Shown piece after piece: positions 9,577 through 19,004 of a stretch of 64,000 nt of DNA. The stretch's first letter is position 1. Every line of letters starts with the position of its first letter. The stretch covers positions 1 through 64,000 of the forward strand of contig NZ_JABXKJ010000215.1 in the NCBI RefSeq assembly GCF_017115085.1, given 5' to 3'. The stretch comes from Nostoc sp. NMS7. GTDB lineage: Bacteria; Cyanobacteriota; Cyanobacteriia; Cyanobacteriales; Nostocaceae. Made by a program: the position numbers and the translations under genes. The notes under the pieces are model-generated. The model was not told the origin of the DNA. It worked only from the letters and a program-made list of their open reading frames with translations, and did no database searches.

Positions 9577-10869
9577 TTAGGTCACTTGATGATTTTTCCA
9601 CATGACGTGAAAAGTCTGGTTAACAAGCTGCAAAACTTGCACCTCTTCTTGTGGGGAAATTAATGTTTTTCCCATCGGTAGAACAGCTAAAGCATTGGTT
9701 TGAGCTAAATTAATTAAATTGCCGGAACTGTGACTACCACCAGCTTTGTGAAATTCGTAAACACCATCAATTAAATGCAATTTACCCCAAAGGTAAGTTT
9801 CATTCTTACCATCCGATCGCAATTCATCATGCGATCGCACTTTCAAAAATACTGGTTCCCAACCTTCGGTAATTCCCGAAAGTTTCTTGATTGCTGGTAG
9901 CACAAATCGCCAAAATGTCACTAAAACAGCACCAGGGTTTCCTGGTAAACCAAAGTAGAGTGGGGAGACGTGATTAATCGCGTCTGTACTGGGGAAGGTG
10001 GCGACAGTGAGGGGTTTTCCTGGCTTTATCTGTACAGCCCGAATGTGAATTTTTGCTTGTAGTGACTCTAAAATTTTGTCAACATAATCATAATCTCCCA
10101 CTGAGACACCACCAGAAGAGAGAACTATATCAGCGATCGCAACGGCGTGGGCAATGACTTTCTTCAAAGCAACTGGATCATCCTTTACAATACCTAAAAT
10201 TAAGGGTTCTGCCCCACTTTGTCTTACTAAAGCTGCGATCGCATACTGATTAGAATCCACAATTTGCCCTGGTTGCAACCGTTGATCAACTGATGCCAAC
10301 TCATCACCAGTAGAAAAAATTGCCACACGCGGACGACGATAAACACTTAATTTTGGACATTGTGCTGCTGCTAATACGGCAATTTCTGGGGCATTTAACT
10401 TAATTCCTGCGGGTAATAATTGTGTTCCAGCTTGATAAAAAGATGCTTTATGTCTAACAAATTCTTGTGGTTTTGGCGCATCCAGGATAAATACGCGATT
10501 GTCCTCTTGGCGTGTCTTCTCTTGCATAACTACAGTATCTGCACCTGCTGGCATCACCGCACCTGTGAAAATCCTTCCTGCTTGTCCTGGTTGAATCGTA
10601 GACTTGGGCTGATAACCAGCCGGAATCTCTTCCACAATTTCTAAAACCGTTGGTTGTTCGGTGCTAGAGTGCTGTACATCTTCATAGCGAACTGCATAAC
10701 CATCCATTGCCGAATTATCCCAATGGGGAAAATCTAGTGGACTGGTGACAGGTGTTGCCAAAATGCGACTATCGGCTGCCAATAAATCGACAACTTCTGT
10801 ATCTCGTTGATCATCCAACGGTTGTACTAAATTTAAAATAATTGCTTGTGCATCGCTGACTGATAACAT
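9577..10869 (-). CDS. moeA: molybdopterin molybdenumtransferase MoeA
   Basis: 430 residues. MoeA inserts molybdate into adenylylated molybdopterin, the last step of Mo cofactor synthesis. Seen: WDNSAMDGYAVR, the molybdopterin-binding core SSGGVSVGDYDYV, and GLPGNPGAVLVTFWRF. A longer frame begins at 10929, but the ATG at 10869 is chosen because GGAGG lies eight bases before it and the protein then starts MLSVSDAQAI. A dispersed repeat (GACGTGATTAATCGCGTC) at 9967-9984 encodes part of a variable loop just before the GLPGNP motif. No other moa/mob genes are adjacent. Confidence 0.95.
   Translation of the reverse strand: MLSVSDAQAIILNLVQPLDDQRDTEVVDLLAADSRILATPVTSPLDFPHWDNSAMDGYAVRYEDVQHSSTEQPTVLEIVEEIPAGYQPKSTIQPGQAGRIFTGAVMPAGADTVVMQEKTRQEDNRVFILDAPKPQEFVRHKASFYQAGTQLLPAGIKLNAPEIAVLAAAQCPKLSVYRRPRVAIFSTGDELASVDQRLQPGQIVDSNQYAIAALVRQSGAEPLILGIVKDDPVALKKVIAHAVAIADIVLSSGGVSVGDYDYVDKILESLQAKIHIRAVQIKPGKPLTVATFPSTDAINHVSPLYFGLPGNPGAVLVTFWRFVLPAIKKLSGITEGWEPVFLKVRSHDELRSDGKNETYLWGKLHLIDGVYEFHKAGGSHSSGNLINLAQTNALAVLPMGKTLISPQEEVQVLQLVNQTFHVMWKNHQVT
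9967..9990. repeat. dispersed palindrome inside moeA
   Basis: Near-palindrome GACGTGATTAATCGCGTC followed by TGTACT. The same unit, GACGCGATTAATCGCGTC plus TGTAC, occurs intergenically at 15531-15553, and a shortened copy lies at 59362-59378. In moeA it translates as part of STDAINH, between the TVATF and LYFGLPGNP motifs. Confidence 0.8.
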
Positions 10870-11036
10870 AGCGATCGCCTCCGACTTTTTACCTTTATCT
10901 CTGTAAAGTAACACTGACCACTCAATCAAGAGAGCATTTTGTTCTAATGATTCTGAGTTTTTGAAAGCTGCTTAATTTTATTGCTTGATTTTGGAGGTTG
11001 TTTTTTTGTCTTCTCTATACGCCCTAAACGCTTACG

Positions 11037-11357
11037 TCAAGAGTAATTTGGCTCATCTCTACCAATACCTAATTCTCTTAGCTTGGCTTTGACACTTGCC
11101 CAGTCTTGACCACAGTAGTAGTATTTTTTCTCTCGTAAGTTTACCAAATAGTATCCTATCTTCCCGCCATTAATCCGAAATAATTCAATAACAACTTTAT
11201 TTTTAGTTGTACCGAACATGAATTCTATATCACCCTCACTTGGTAGATTCAGTGGGTTATAAAAGGTTTTACCTTTTATAAAATGCCAATAAGATTTTTC
11301 TGGGGTAATTTTACGTTCGATAATTCGGTATTTAATAGGATGAATTATTGTTTCCAT
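11037..11357 (-). CDS. hypothetical protein, 106 aa
   Basis: Compact soluble protein with alternating hydrophobic and charged residues suggesting beta structure, including YWHFIKGKTFYNPLN and KKYYYCGQDWASVKAKL. I do not recognise a family. No signal peptide or membrane segment. It lies between moeA and the GGDEF protein gene, all on the minus strand but with gaps above 100 bp, so it is probably transcribed on its own. Confidence 0.6.
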   Translation of the reverse strand: METIIHPIKYRIIERKITPEKSYWHFIKGKTFYNPLNLPSEGDIEFMFGTTKNKVVIELFRINGGKIGYYLVNLREKKYYYCGQDWASVKAKLRELGIGRDEPNYS

Positions 11358-11528
11358 AGAAACTTCTTAAGAGTTAAACTGTAACAAGAAAAGCCCCTTC
11401 CTTATATCACCTCGTAGGTCAGGGACTGCAAATTTTTCGTAGCTCCGAAACCTGCTTCATAAATGTGATCCTACTAGACACGTTTCATTCAAAAAACGAA
11501 TTACATACCTCATTTATAGTGGGCTTTA

Positions 11529-13991
11529 CTAAAAAGAAAGCCTATTCACAAATGAACGATTACGCCCTTGTGCTTTTGCTTGGTAGAGAGCTTGATCGGC
11601 TGCTTTGATTAGATCAAGAGTAACCAAATCAGTAACAGGTATTACTGTCGCAATTCCTATACTCAGCGTGATACATTGCTTTACAGTCGATGCAGTATGG
11701 GAAATATTCATCTGTTGGATAGCTTCATGAATTTGTTGGGCAATATTAATAGCTCCATCCCTGTCAGTATCTGGTAAGATGACAGCAAATTCTTCTCCTC
11801 CGTAACGAGCAACCAAATCTGTCGAACGTTTAACAGTTCGTTTGATAGTTTGGGCAACGAGGGTTAAACAAGTATCTCCAGCAGTATGACCATAAGTATC
11901 GTTATATTGTTTGAAATAATCAATATCACATAGGAGTAATGAGAGAAAACATTTTTTCCGTAGGAGATCGTGCCAGATGTGATTCAGCTTGATATCGAAA
12001 ACTCGTCGATTGCCAATCTGAGTTAATTGATCAACCATTGCGAGATTTTCCAACTGCTGATTGGCAAGCTGTAACTGTTCACAAAGTTGTGATTGCTGGA
12101 TAGCGATCGCCACTTGTGTTGCTAATTGCTTAAGTAGTTCACTTTCCCAAAGTTGCCACTCACGAGGAGTGCGGCAATGATGTGCAATTAGCAAACCCCA
12201 AAGACCATCGCCTTGTAAAATTGGTACAATCAGCTTGGCTCTCACTTGCAACTGTTTCAATAACTCTAGATGACAAGCAGTTAATCCGGCGGTGTAGATG
12301 TCTGGAGTAACTTTGATCATACCCTGTTGATAAGATTGTCGTCCCTGCGTCTCCACAAAGTAGGTGTCTGTAATTTCCATATTCAGGATTGTCTTCCAGC
12401 CTTCTGCCACAGACTCCGTGACAACGATACCACTCCAATCGGCATTCATGCGGTAAATAATCACGCGATCGGTTTGCAAAAAATGTCGCACCTCGGCAAC
12501 AGTTGTATTCAAAATTTCATCTAAATCTAACGACTGGCGGATGTGTTGAGCGATCGCAAAAACCATACATTCTCGTTGTGTCTGGTTTTGCAGTGCAAGT
12601 TCAATCTGTTTACGTGCTGTGATATCTGTAAATGAGGCAACGACTGCATAGGGTTTTGATTCATTGAGTCGAAACAATGGTTGAGAATTAATGGAAATCC
12701 AAGTTAAGCTGCCATCAGGTTTGTAAACCCCCATGACGACATTAAATTTTGGTTGTTCGGTGCGTAAAGTGACGATGGCGGGATGGGTTTCTCCTGGAAA
12801 AGGAGTACCATCTTCATGAATGGCTTTCCATAGCGGATCGATGGAAGTTCGCCCCATCATTTGCTCAGTATTTAGCCCTAAAATTTTTTCTGCACTTTCG
12901 TTACAGGCGGTAATGCATCCATCAGCTTGTTGCAGTACGATACCTTCTGCCATTGCTGTAATCACAGAACGATAACGTTCTTCGCTTTCTCTGAGTGCGA
13001 TTTCTGTACGTAAGCGATTGCTGATGTCTTCAAAAATATATAACCTGCCAAAGTACTGATCTCGACTATCCCGAATCTGGTTGGAGAAACGCCGAATTGT
13101 GCGCCCATCTACAAATAGAATTTCATCCTCAACTGTGGAACGATTCTCTTCAGACTGCAACGGTTTACAAGATTCAGCAAATGCTGTTAAATCTGTAATT
13201 AATGGTAGACAATCAGGAATGATGTCATTGTTTTTCAGTTCACCAATTCGCATCTGGGTTTTCAAGTGTTCAATACCCCAAATTTCACAGAAGCGATCAT
13301 TAAAATAAAGAATTTTGTCTGTACGGTTGTCAACAACATAGAATCCCAATAAAGAAGTATCTGTGATGGAGCGCAGCAAAGCTTGCTGCCAGCGCAAGTC
13401 GTCTTCCAGATGCTGGCGTTCTTTGAGAGCAGATTGCTGAAGGGCGATTCCAAGTTGTGTTGCTACCAGTTGTAGAAACTCAATTTCTAAACAACTCCAT
13501 TGGCGGGGACTACCGCACTGGTGAGTAATTAGTAAACCCCACAATTGAGGAGATGAACTAGGAATTCCATACATCTCCTGATTATTTACTAAAATTGGTA
13601 CTACTAAATTCGCTCGAATCTGCAACTTGGTTAATAGCTCTTTATAACAGGGATCAAGTTGTTTAGTATCAATATCTTCAATCACACCAACTCTTCCCTG
13701 TTGATATTGCTCTACCCATTGGGCATTAAAGCAAGGATCGTAAAATAATTGCCCCTGAATCGGCATCCATTCTGGGCTGACAGATTCTTCAGCTACTACT
13801 CCATCTCCATTAGGTAGGAAGCGATAAATAACAGCGCGATCGCTCTCTAAAGTTTTCCTGACTTCTGTGACGATGATGTGGAGAATTTCAATCAATTCAA
13901 ATGACTGATTAATTTGCACAGTCAGCTTTCTAATTTGATGAAGGATTTGCTCTAAACTAATTTCAGCACCCGATAGACGATTGAAGGACAT
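11529..13991 (-). CDS. GAF-PAS-PAS-GAF-GGDEF diguanylate cyclase, possible bilin sensor
   Basis: 820-residue soluble sensor predicted to make cyclic-di-GMP. Order: GAF1 (about 20-185), PAS (about 200-325), PAS (about 335-460), GAF2 (about 470-635), GGDEF (about 650-815). The cyclase has an intact GGEEF signature at 731-735 and an RSTD inhibitory site at 722-725, so it should be active and product-inhibited. GAF1 has the cyanobacteriochrome DXCF motif (DPCF, Cys87) and a cysteine at the canonical chromophore site (PCYK, Cys115, with Tyr replacing the usual His). GAF2 has the canonical Cys-His pair (TACHLELL, Cys573-His574) but no DXCF. Either may bind a phycobilin; this is inferred from motifs only. 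The N-terminus starts in GAF1 with no membrane segment. Confidence 0.85.
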   Translation of the reverse strand: MSFNRLSGAEISLEQILHQIRKLTVQINQSFELIEILHIIVTEVRKTLESDRAVIYRFLPNGDGVVAEESVSPEWMPIQGQLFYDPCFNAQWVEQYQQGRVGVIEDIDTKQLDPCYKELLTKLQIRANLVVPILVNNQEMYGIPSSSPQLWGLLITHQCGSPRQWSCLEIEFLQLVATQLGIALQQSALKERQHLEDDLRWQQALLRSITDTSLLGFYVVDNRTDKILYFNDRFCEIWGIEHLKTQMRIGELKNNDIIPDCLPLITDLTAFAESCKPLQSEENRSTVEDEILFVDGRTIRRFSNQIRDSRDQYFGRLYIFEDISNRLRTEIALRESEERYRSVITAMAEGIVLQQADGCITACNESAEKILGLNTEQMMGRTSIDPLWKAIHEDGTPFPGETHPAIVTLRTEQPKFNVVMGVYKPDGSLTWISINSQPLFRLNESKPYAVVASFTDITARKQIELALQNQTQRECMVFAIAQHIRQSLDLDEILNTTVAEVRHFLQTDRVIIYRMNADWSGIVVTESVAEGWKTILNMEITDTYFVETQGRQSYQQGMIKVTPDIYTAGLTACHLELLKQLQVRAKLIVPILQGDGLWGLLIAHHCRTPREWQLWESELLKQLATQVAIAIQQSQLCEQLQLANQQLENLAMVDQLTQIGNRRVFDIKLNHIWHDLLRKKCFLSLLLCDIDYFKQYNDTYGHTAGDTCLTLVAQTIKRTVKRSTDLVARYGGEEFAVILPDTDRDGAINIAQQIHEAIQQMNISHTASTVKQCITLSIGIATVIPVTDLVTLDLIKAADQALYQAKAQGRNRSFVNRLSF

Positions 13992-14495
13992 GGCAGTATG
14001 ATCATCTCAAAAAACAATACTAGTTAAATAATTTTTTAGAATTAAAAAAGATATTTAAACTTAGCAATTTAACTAATTAATTCCAAGATACTCGAAGCCG
14101 AAATTAAATATGACTAAATTTTTGAAGATTTGCAGTAACTTTAAGATGTGGTATTCCTCGATTGCTCACAAATATAGAAAAAAAAGATTTCAGGCATTTT
14201 GAAGCATTCAATTTATGACATTTGGGAATGCTTTCGGAAATACCACCAACATCACTGGTAGCGATCGCAATACTCAAAATGCTAAAGTCGTTAAATACCA
14301 ACAGTTATCGCCGTCCTAAAGCGAAAGTCCAGCTTTGGAAAAACCACTATCACCACTAATCTTTCTTGCTGATGCACAACAAGCCAGATGGTTACTTTTC
14401 CACATCTCTTGAAAAGTTAGCTCAATCTTCACCTTAATATTAAAAACAGGAGCAATCATTATTCCCCAACCCCTAAATCAAAATACCTACTTTGT
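13992..14495. other. intergenic, nothing recognised
   Basis: About 500 bp, AT-rich. A 65-codon minus-strand frame at 14104-14301 has no recognisable product or ribosome binding site and was not accepted. Presumably contains the divergent promoters of the GGDEF gene and the RDD gene. Confidence 0.4.
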
Positions 14496-15053
14496 ATGAC
14501 TATCGAAAGAGTTCCCCAAAAACACTATCCCAAGGCTGATATTGGGCGGCGAAGTATGGCATTGGGGCTTGATTTCCTTGGTGTCTGGTTAGTCAGTTCC
14601 CTACTCGGAAGCAGCAATATCGGTATTCAATTTGTTGAAATCTTAGTTTTCGTAATACTTTGGCTAGTTTTGCGGGTGCTGGTGCCATACAACAATCAAG
14701 GGCAAAGTTTAGGGCGTTGGGCCTTCGATTTAAAGGTGTTAGAAGTCGAAGATGGGCAAATAATGGGCAGAATTCCAGATTTGCTCTCACTGGTGAAGCG
14801 AGAGGCGATCGTCGGCTTGGGTGCCCTTTTGGTGTCAATTGCCCTAAGCAATATTAGCGCCAACCCCACTGCTATACTGCTAATACTTCCCTTAGCAATT
14901 GATTGTGGGACTGCCTTCTCTGATGCCCAGATGCGGCAAGCTTTACACGATCGCTATTGCGGAACTTTCATCGTTTCCTCGCGTCGTGGCTACTCGCTCG
15001 ATATAAAAATTAAAAGATTAGTTGATAATATGCGGCGGAATGTGAGAAGATAG
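14496..15053 (+). CDS. RDD family membrane protein
   Basis: 185-residue integral membrane protein with the RDD fold: ADIGRRSMALGLDFLGVW (Arg and Asp of the first helix) and a second helix followed by GQSLGRWAFDLKVL. Three to four hydrophobic segments lie at about 22-40, 45-62, 100-120 and 122-140. RDD proteins have been linked to transport, but the role here is unknown. It ends 43 bp before rpmG on the same strand and may share a transcript with the ribosomal genes. Confidence 0.8.
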   Translation: MTIERVPQKHYPKADIGRRSMALGLDFLGVWLVSSLLGSSNIGIQFVEILVFVILWLVLRVLVPYNNQGQSLGRWAFDLKVLEVEDGQIMGRIPDLLSLVKREAIVGLGALLVSIALSNISANPTAILLILPLAIDCGTAFSDAQMRQALHDRYCGTFIVSSRRGYSLDIKIKRLVDNMRRNVRR

Positions 15054-15096
15054 TGATTTGTGTTAATTCTCTTCAGGCTTCACTGTTTGTAAGATT

Positions 15097-15291
15097 ATGG
15101 CTAAGAGTAAAGGTGCCCGGATAATTGTGACACTAGAGTGTACCGAGTGTCGGACAAATTCAAATAAGCGTTCTGCTGGTGTTTCACGTTATACCAGTAC
15201 AAAGAATCGCCGCAACACCACTAATCGGCTAGAACTGAAAAAGTTCTGCACCCACTGCAATAAACATACCGTTCACAAGGAAATTAAGTAA
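15097..15291 (+). CDS. rpmG: 50S ribosomal protein L33
   Basis: 64 residues, full length for L33, basic. It contains two CxxC pairs (CTEC near residue 15 and CTHC near the C-terminus), so it is the zinc-ribbon, cysteine-containing form. The rpmG-rpsR order, with only two bases between the genes, is typical of cyanobacteria and plastids and implies one transcript. Confidence 0.97.
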   Translation: MAKSKGARIIVTLECTECRTNSNKRSAGVSRYTSTKNRRNTTNRLELKKFCTHCNKHTVHKEIK

Positions 15292-15293
15292 AG

Positions 15294-15509
15294 ATGAGTT
15301 ATTTCCGTCGTCGCCTTTCTCCGATCAAGCCAGGAGAGCCAATCGATTATAAAGATGTTGATTTATTGCGTAAGTTTGTCACCGAGCGCGGTAAAATACT
15401 GCCACGTCGGATTACTGGGCTGACGTCTCAGCAACAGCGAGAATTGACATTAGCAATTAAGCGATCGCGGATTGTGGCTTTGTTGCCATTCATCAACGCG
15501 GAAGGCTAA
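15294..15509 (+). CDS. rpsR: 30S ribosomal protein S18
   Basis: 71 residues, full length. Typical S18 segments are visible: YKDVDLLRKFVTERGKI, then LPRRITGLTSQQQRELTLAIKRSR, which binds 16S rRNA near the platform. Starts two bases after the rpmG stop, so the two genes are almost certainly translationally linked. The ribonuclease gene follows about 130 bp downstream. Confidence 0.97.
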   Translation: MSYFRRRLSPIKPGEPIDYKDVDLLRKFVTERGKILPRRITGLTSQQQRELTLAIKRSRIVALLPFINAEG

Positions 15510-15530
15510 AAAGAGTGATGAGTTATGAAA

Positions 15531-15548
15531 GACGCGATTAATCGCGTC
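15531..15548. repeat. dispersed palindrome GACGCGATTAATCGCGTC
   Basis: Perfect 18-bp palindrome just after rpsR, followed by TGTACAAAG and then three tandem copies of AACTCCT. Related copies lie inside moeA (9967) and after the small exported-protein gene (59362). It could form a 3' hairpin for the rpmG-rpsR message, but as a dispersed repeat its role is uncertain. Confidence 0.8.
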
Positions 15549-15637
15549 TGTACAAAGAGTTAAGAATTAAAACTCCTAACTCCTAACTCCTAACTTAAAA
15601 CTATTTAAACTGTTCACCAAATTAAAGTGCGAGAGTT

Positions 15638-17698
15638 GTGGAGAAGGGGACGCTAGTTGAATTTAGGGTTCAAGGCGATCGCCGTCTGGGCATCGTAGAA
15701 CGTCCAGACGGTAAAACTCGCTGGTTTGTGGTAGACGAACGTGGTCAATCCCACAGCCTCGCGCCTAGACAAATAACTTATACAGTTACCAAAGAGACTT
15801 ACAAGCCCTCTGGGATTGGCGGCTTTTTGGAGCAAGTCAAGCCTTATTTAGATCCATCTAGCTTGGAAATAGCTTGGGAATTACTGGTTGAAGATGGGGA
15901 AACAGTCACCCCAGACCAAATGGCGAATTTGCTATTTTCGGAATCAGCCGCGCCTGCTTGTTACGCCGCCTATTGCTTGTTATCAGACGACAAACTCTAT
16001 TTCAAGCAAAAAGGAGACGCTTACGAGCCGCGAAGTGCTGCTCAAGTGGCAGAACGCAAGCACCAGATGGAAGTAGAGGCACTAAAAGCTAAGGGACAGC
16101 AGGAATTTTTAACTCGCGTAGAGCAGGCGCTCAAAGGTGAAGCAATCGAGTGGGGACGGCACGATCGCCAGCGCTTAGAAGGACTAGAAAAATATGCAAC
16201 GCTGCTTGCTGACACTGGGCGGACGGGGGTAAATTATGACTCCTTGGCTCGCGCTTATCCGCCAAGCGTTCCAGTATTAGAAACTATGACCATGCTAGGA
16301 CGACCGACAACACCCCAAGGAGCCTTTCAACTGTTGGTGGATTTGGGTTGCTGGAGTCCTGATGAAAACTTGTTCCTGCGTCGTTCTTCAATTCCGATTC
16401 AGTTTCCTAATAAGGTATTAGAAGTGGCGCAACAGCGTTTGGATTTCCCGCCGATTGACTCAGATACCAACCGCCTGGATCTGACTCACCTGAAGGTCTA
16501 CACCATTGATGATGAAACTACCACAGAGATCGACGATGGTCTGAGTTGGGAAGTACTCCCCGATGGACGGGAACGCCTATGGGTGCATATCGCCGATCCC
16601 ACTCGCTGGTTAGTGCCGGAAGATGAATTGGATTTGGAAGCCAGAAAGCGGGGTAGTACAGTTTATTTACCTACGGGGATGATTCCGATGTTCCCAGAGG
16701 TATTGGCAACGGGGCCAATGAGTCTGATCCAGGGACGGGTTTGTTGCGCCCTCAGTTTCGGGATTGTTTTAGGTACAACTGGGGTAGTAGAAGATTACAG
16801 CATTCATACCAGCTTGATTAAGCCGACTTATCGCCTCACCTACGAAGATGTAGATGAAATGCTGCAATTGAGGGTACAAGCAGAACCAGAAATTGCCGCG
16901 ATCGCTATTTGGGCAAAGAAGCGCAAAACTTGGCGTTACGCTCAAGGGGCAATTAGCATCACTATGCCCGAAGCGACAATCAAAGTCAAAGATGACGAGA
17001 TCAACATTGACATTTTGGACGATTCCCCATCGCGGCAACTGGTAGCAGAAATGATGATTCTTGCCGGTGAAGTTGCGGCTCGTTATGGTAAAACTCATAA
17101 CATACCTTTGCCGTTTCGCGGTCAACCGCAACCAGAATTACCTCCAGATGAGGAATTGCTCCTACTTCCGGCTGGATTCGTTCGCGCCTGCGCCATGCGT
17201 CGTTGTATGCCCAAGAGTGAAATGAGCATTACGCCTTTGCGTCATGCTGGTTTGGGTTTGGATACTTATACTCAAGCAACCTCTCCCATCCGTCGCTACA
17301 GTGACTTACTCACCCACTTTCAAATTAAAGCCCATTTGCGGGGTGAAGTTTTACCATTTTCCGCAGAACAACTAAAAGAAGTAATGATAACTGTCACCAG
17401 CATCACCCAAGAAGTGACGATGGTGGAACGACAAACTAATAGATATTATGCTCTAGAGTATTTACGCCGTCATCCAGAGGAAACTTGGGATGTGACAGTG
17501 TTGATGTGGCTGCGGGAAGACAGCAACTTAGCACTAATTTTGTTAGAAGATTTGGGCTTGCAGTTACCAATGGTTTTCAAACGTTCTGTAAAGTTAGGCG
17601 AACAGATATTAGTGAAAGTTAGCCACGCCGATCCCCAAAAAGATATGATCCAATTTCAAGAAGTAATTTATCAAGAAGCCCAAACAGCAGCGAATTAA
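15638..17698 (+). CDS. RNase II/R family 3'-5' exoribonuclease
   Basis: 686 residues with the RNB catalytic domain. YTIDDETTTEIDDGLSWE carries the cluster of metal-binding aspartates, and IADPTRWLVPEDELD and ATSPIRRYSDLLTH are further signatures of the family. It degrades RNA processively from the 3' end. Length and the short C-terminus fit the RNase II-like cyanobacterial and plastid enzymes rather than full RNase R. Start is a GTG at 15638 (MEKGTLVEFRVQGDRRLG); no upstream ATG fits. Position downstream of rpmG-rpsR is a conserved cyanobacterial arrangement as far as I recall. Confidence 0.92.
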   Translation: MEKGTLVEFRVQGDRRLGIVERPDGKTRWFVVDERGQSHSLAPRQITYTVTKETYKPSGIGGFLEQVKPYLDPSSLEIAWELLVEDGETVTPDQMANLLFSESAAPACYAAYCLLSDDKLYFKQKGDAYEPRSAAQVAERKHQMEVEALKAKGQQEFLTRVEQALKGEAIEWGRHDRQRLEGLEKYATLLADTGRTGVNYDSLARAYPPSVPVLETMTMLGRPTTPQGAFQLLVDLGCWSPDENLFLRRSSIPIQFPNKVLEVAQQRLDFPPIDSDTNRLDLTHLKVYTIDDETTTEIDDGLSWEVLPDGRERLWVHIADPTRWLVPEDELDLEARKRGSTVYLPTGMIPMFPEVLATGPMSLIQGRVCCALSFGIVLGTTGVVEDYSIHTSLIKPTYRLTYEDVDEMLQLRVQAEPEIAAIAIWAKKRKTWRYAQGAISITMPEATIKVKDDEINIDILDDSPSRQLVAEMMILAGEVAARYGKTHNIPLPFRGQPQPELPPDEELLLLPAGFVRACAMRRCMPKSEMSITPLRHAGLGLDTYTQATSPIRRYSDLLTHFQIKAHLRGEVLPFSAEQLKEVMITVTSITQEVTMVERQTNRYYALEYLRRHPEETWDVTVLMWLREDSNLALILLEDLGLQLPMVFKRSVKLGEQILVKVSHADPQKDMIQFQEVIYQEAQTAAN

Positions 17699-17754
17699 CT
17701 TTGCTCCAACCCCTTTCGGTTAGCATATAGAGTAAATCGAATCAGGTAATAGTT

Positions 17755-18039
17755 ATGAATATATCTTTGACCCCAGAACTAGAGCAGTTGGTTAAGGATA
17801 AAGTTAATAGTGGTCGGTATCACTCAGTTAGTGAGGTGATGGGTGAAGCATTGAGATTGTTAGATGAACGCGATCGCGTTCGAGAGCAGCGTCTCGCAGA
17901 ATTGAAAGCTAAAATCCAAGAAGGTATTGAAGCCTCAGAGCGTGGTGAAGTAGTTGATGGTGAAGAGGTATTTGCAGAAATTGAGGAAGATATCCGACGC
18001 GCTGAAGCTCAAATGCAACAAGCTGAGGCTACTAAATAA
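17755..18039 (+). CDS. ParD-type ribbon-helix-helix antitoxin
   Basis: 94 residues. The N-terminus MNISLTPELEQLVKDKV followed by GRYHSVSEVMGEALRLL is the ribbon-helix-helix DNA-binding fold of ParD-like antitoxins; the acidic, Glu-rich C-terminal tail (from about 50) would wrap the toxin. Its stop overlaps the toxin start by one base (TAATG), giving the usual antitoxin-first operon. ParD proteins bind their own promoter, so autoregulation is expected. Confidence 0.88.
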   Translation: MNISLTPELEQLVKDKVNSGRYHSVSEVMGEALRLLDERDRVREQRLAELKAKIQEGIEASERGEVVDGEEVFAEIEEDIRRAEAQMQQAEATK

Positions 18040-18326
18040 TGAGTCGGTATGTTTTAACAATTCCAGCAAAACAAGACCTCAAAGAAATTAATCGTTATAT
18101 TATCCGCTATAATCCTGGTGCGGCTCGAAGATTCAACGAAAAAACTAAACAGCAGTGTAAGCTGTTGGCTGATTTTCCTAATATGGAGCAAAGTTGCGAT
18201 AATTTTGGCAACGGTTTAAGAACTTTCCCAGTAGAAGATTACTTGATATTTTATCGTTCCATTGATGGCGGTGTGGAAGTTGTACGTGTTGTCAGTGGTT
18301 ATCGGGATTTAGAGACAGTTTTCTGA
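18039..18326 (+). CDS. ParE/RelE superfamily toxin
   Basis: 95 residues with the ParE/RelE fold: YVLTIPAKQDLKEINRYI at the N-terminus, then FNEKTKQQCKLLADFPNMEQ, and the terminal strand EVVRVVSGYRDLETVF. ParE toxins inhibit DNA gyrase, whereas RelE proteins cut mRNA; pairing with a ParD-type antitoxin favours ParE. Start codon overlaps the antitoxin stop, indicating coupled translation. Confidence 0.88.
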   Translation: MSRYVLTIPAKQDLKEINRYIIRYNPGAARRFNEKTKQQCKLLADFPNMEQSCDNFGNGLRTFPVEDYLIFYRSIDGGVEVVRVVSGYRDLETVF

Positions 18327-18357
18327 AGTGAGGATATTCACTAAAATTGCATTTAAT

Positions 18358-18891
18358 CTAAACGATTTTCCCCATCTCCTCACACCTTGCTTTTGACATT
18401 ACAGCCCGAATATACTCATTTTTACCATTGGTATAAGCCTCGCGATCGCTCCGAAAACTTGCCGCTAAATCGCGTTTTAAAGCTTCATAACGTTTCGCCT
18501 CTTCAGGATTCCTTCTCAGATAGTCGCAAAATAGCTTGCGTTCCCAAAATTCGCTTTTCACCTCGACTATATGAACATGGTGAGTACGTTGCTTTCCGTA
18601 TGGTGGCATTCCTTTCACAAAAAACATCCGTCCAGGATGCGGGTTCTCACGCCAATAAACGTATCCCAAAGATTCTAATATCGGAACAGCAGATTTCGCG
18701 TCTATTAAGGAATGTACCCCTACCATGATGTCAATAACTGGTTTAGCTGCCATTCCTGGTACTGCCGTACTGCCAATATGTTCAACTTCTACAACTAAGT
18801 TATTGCCTAGTGCGTGCCAAATCCGCTCGGCTTCTTGTGCAAACAAAGTCTGCCACTGTGGGTCATATTCGACTATATTTATTTCATCCAT
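18358..18891 (-). CDS. GrpB family protein (UPF0157)
   Basis: 177 residues, the family length. GrpB proteins have a nucleotidyltransferase-like fold; seen here are EVEHIGSTAVPGMAAKPVIDIMVGV, with the GS and paired acidic residues of that fold, and RTHHVHIVEVKSEFWERKLFCDYL. Biochemical role is not established. Convergent with the toxin gene on its right-hand side and divergent from rpmI. Confidence 0.85.
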   Translation of the reverse strand: MDEINIVEYDPQWQTLFAQEAERIWHALGNNLVVEVEHIGSTAVPGMAAKPVIDIMVGVHSLIDAKSAVPILESLGYVYWRENPHPGRMFFVKGMPPYGKQRTHHVHIVEVKSEFWERKLFCDYLRRNPEEAKRYEALKRDLAASFRSDREAYTNGKNEYIRAVMSKARCEEMGKIV

Positions 18892-19004
18892 AGGTGAAGT
18901 TAATTTGATCTACAGCGATCGCGGTTGCTTAAATCCTTTAGATAATTTCCATTCAAGCAATTTTATTAGTATAATAATGGATCGTGTCGAATTAAAGCTA
19001 AACC

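Noticed and set aside
14104..14301. 65-codon minus-strand frame in the gap before the RDD gene
   Set aside because: No recognisable product and no ribosome site; composition not convincing.
18892..19004. L20-binding autoregulatory leader before rpmI
   Set aside because: Expected from some bacteria, but I could not find the required pseudoknot or rRNA-like site in this 110-bp stretch.
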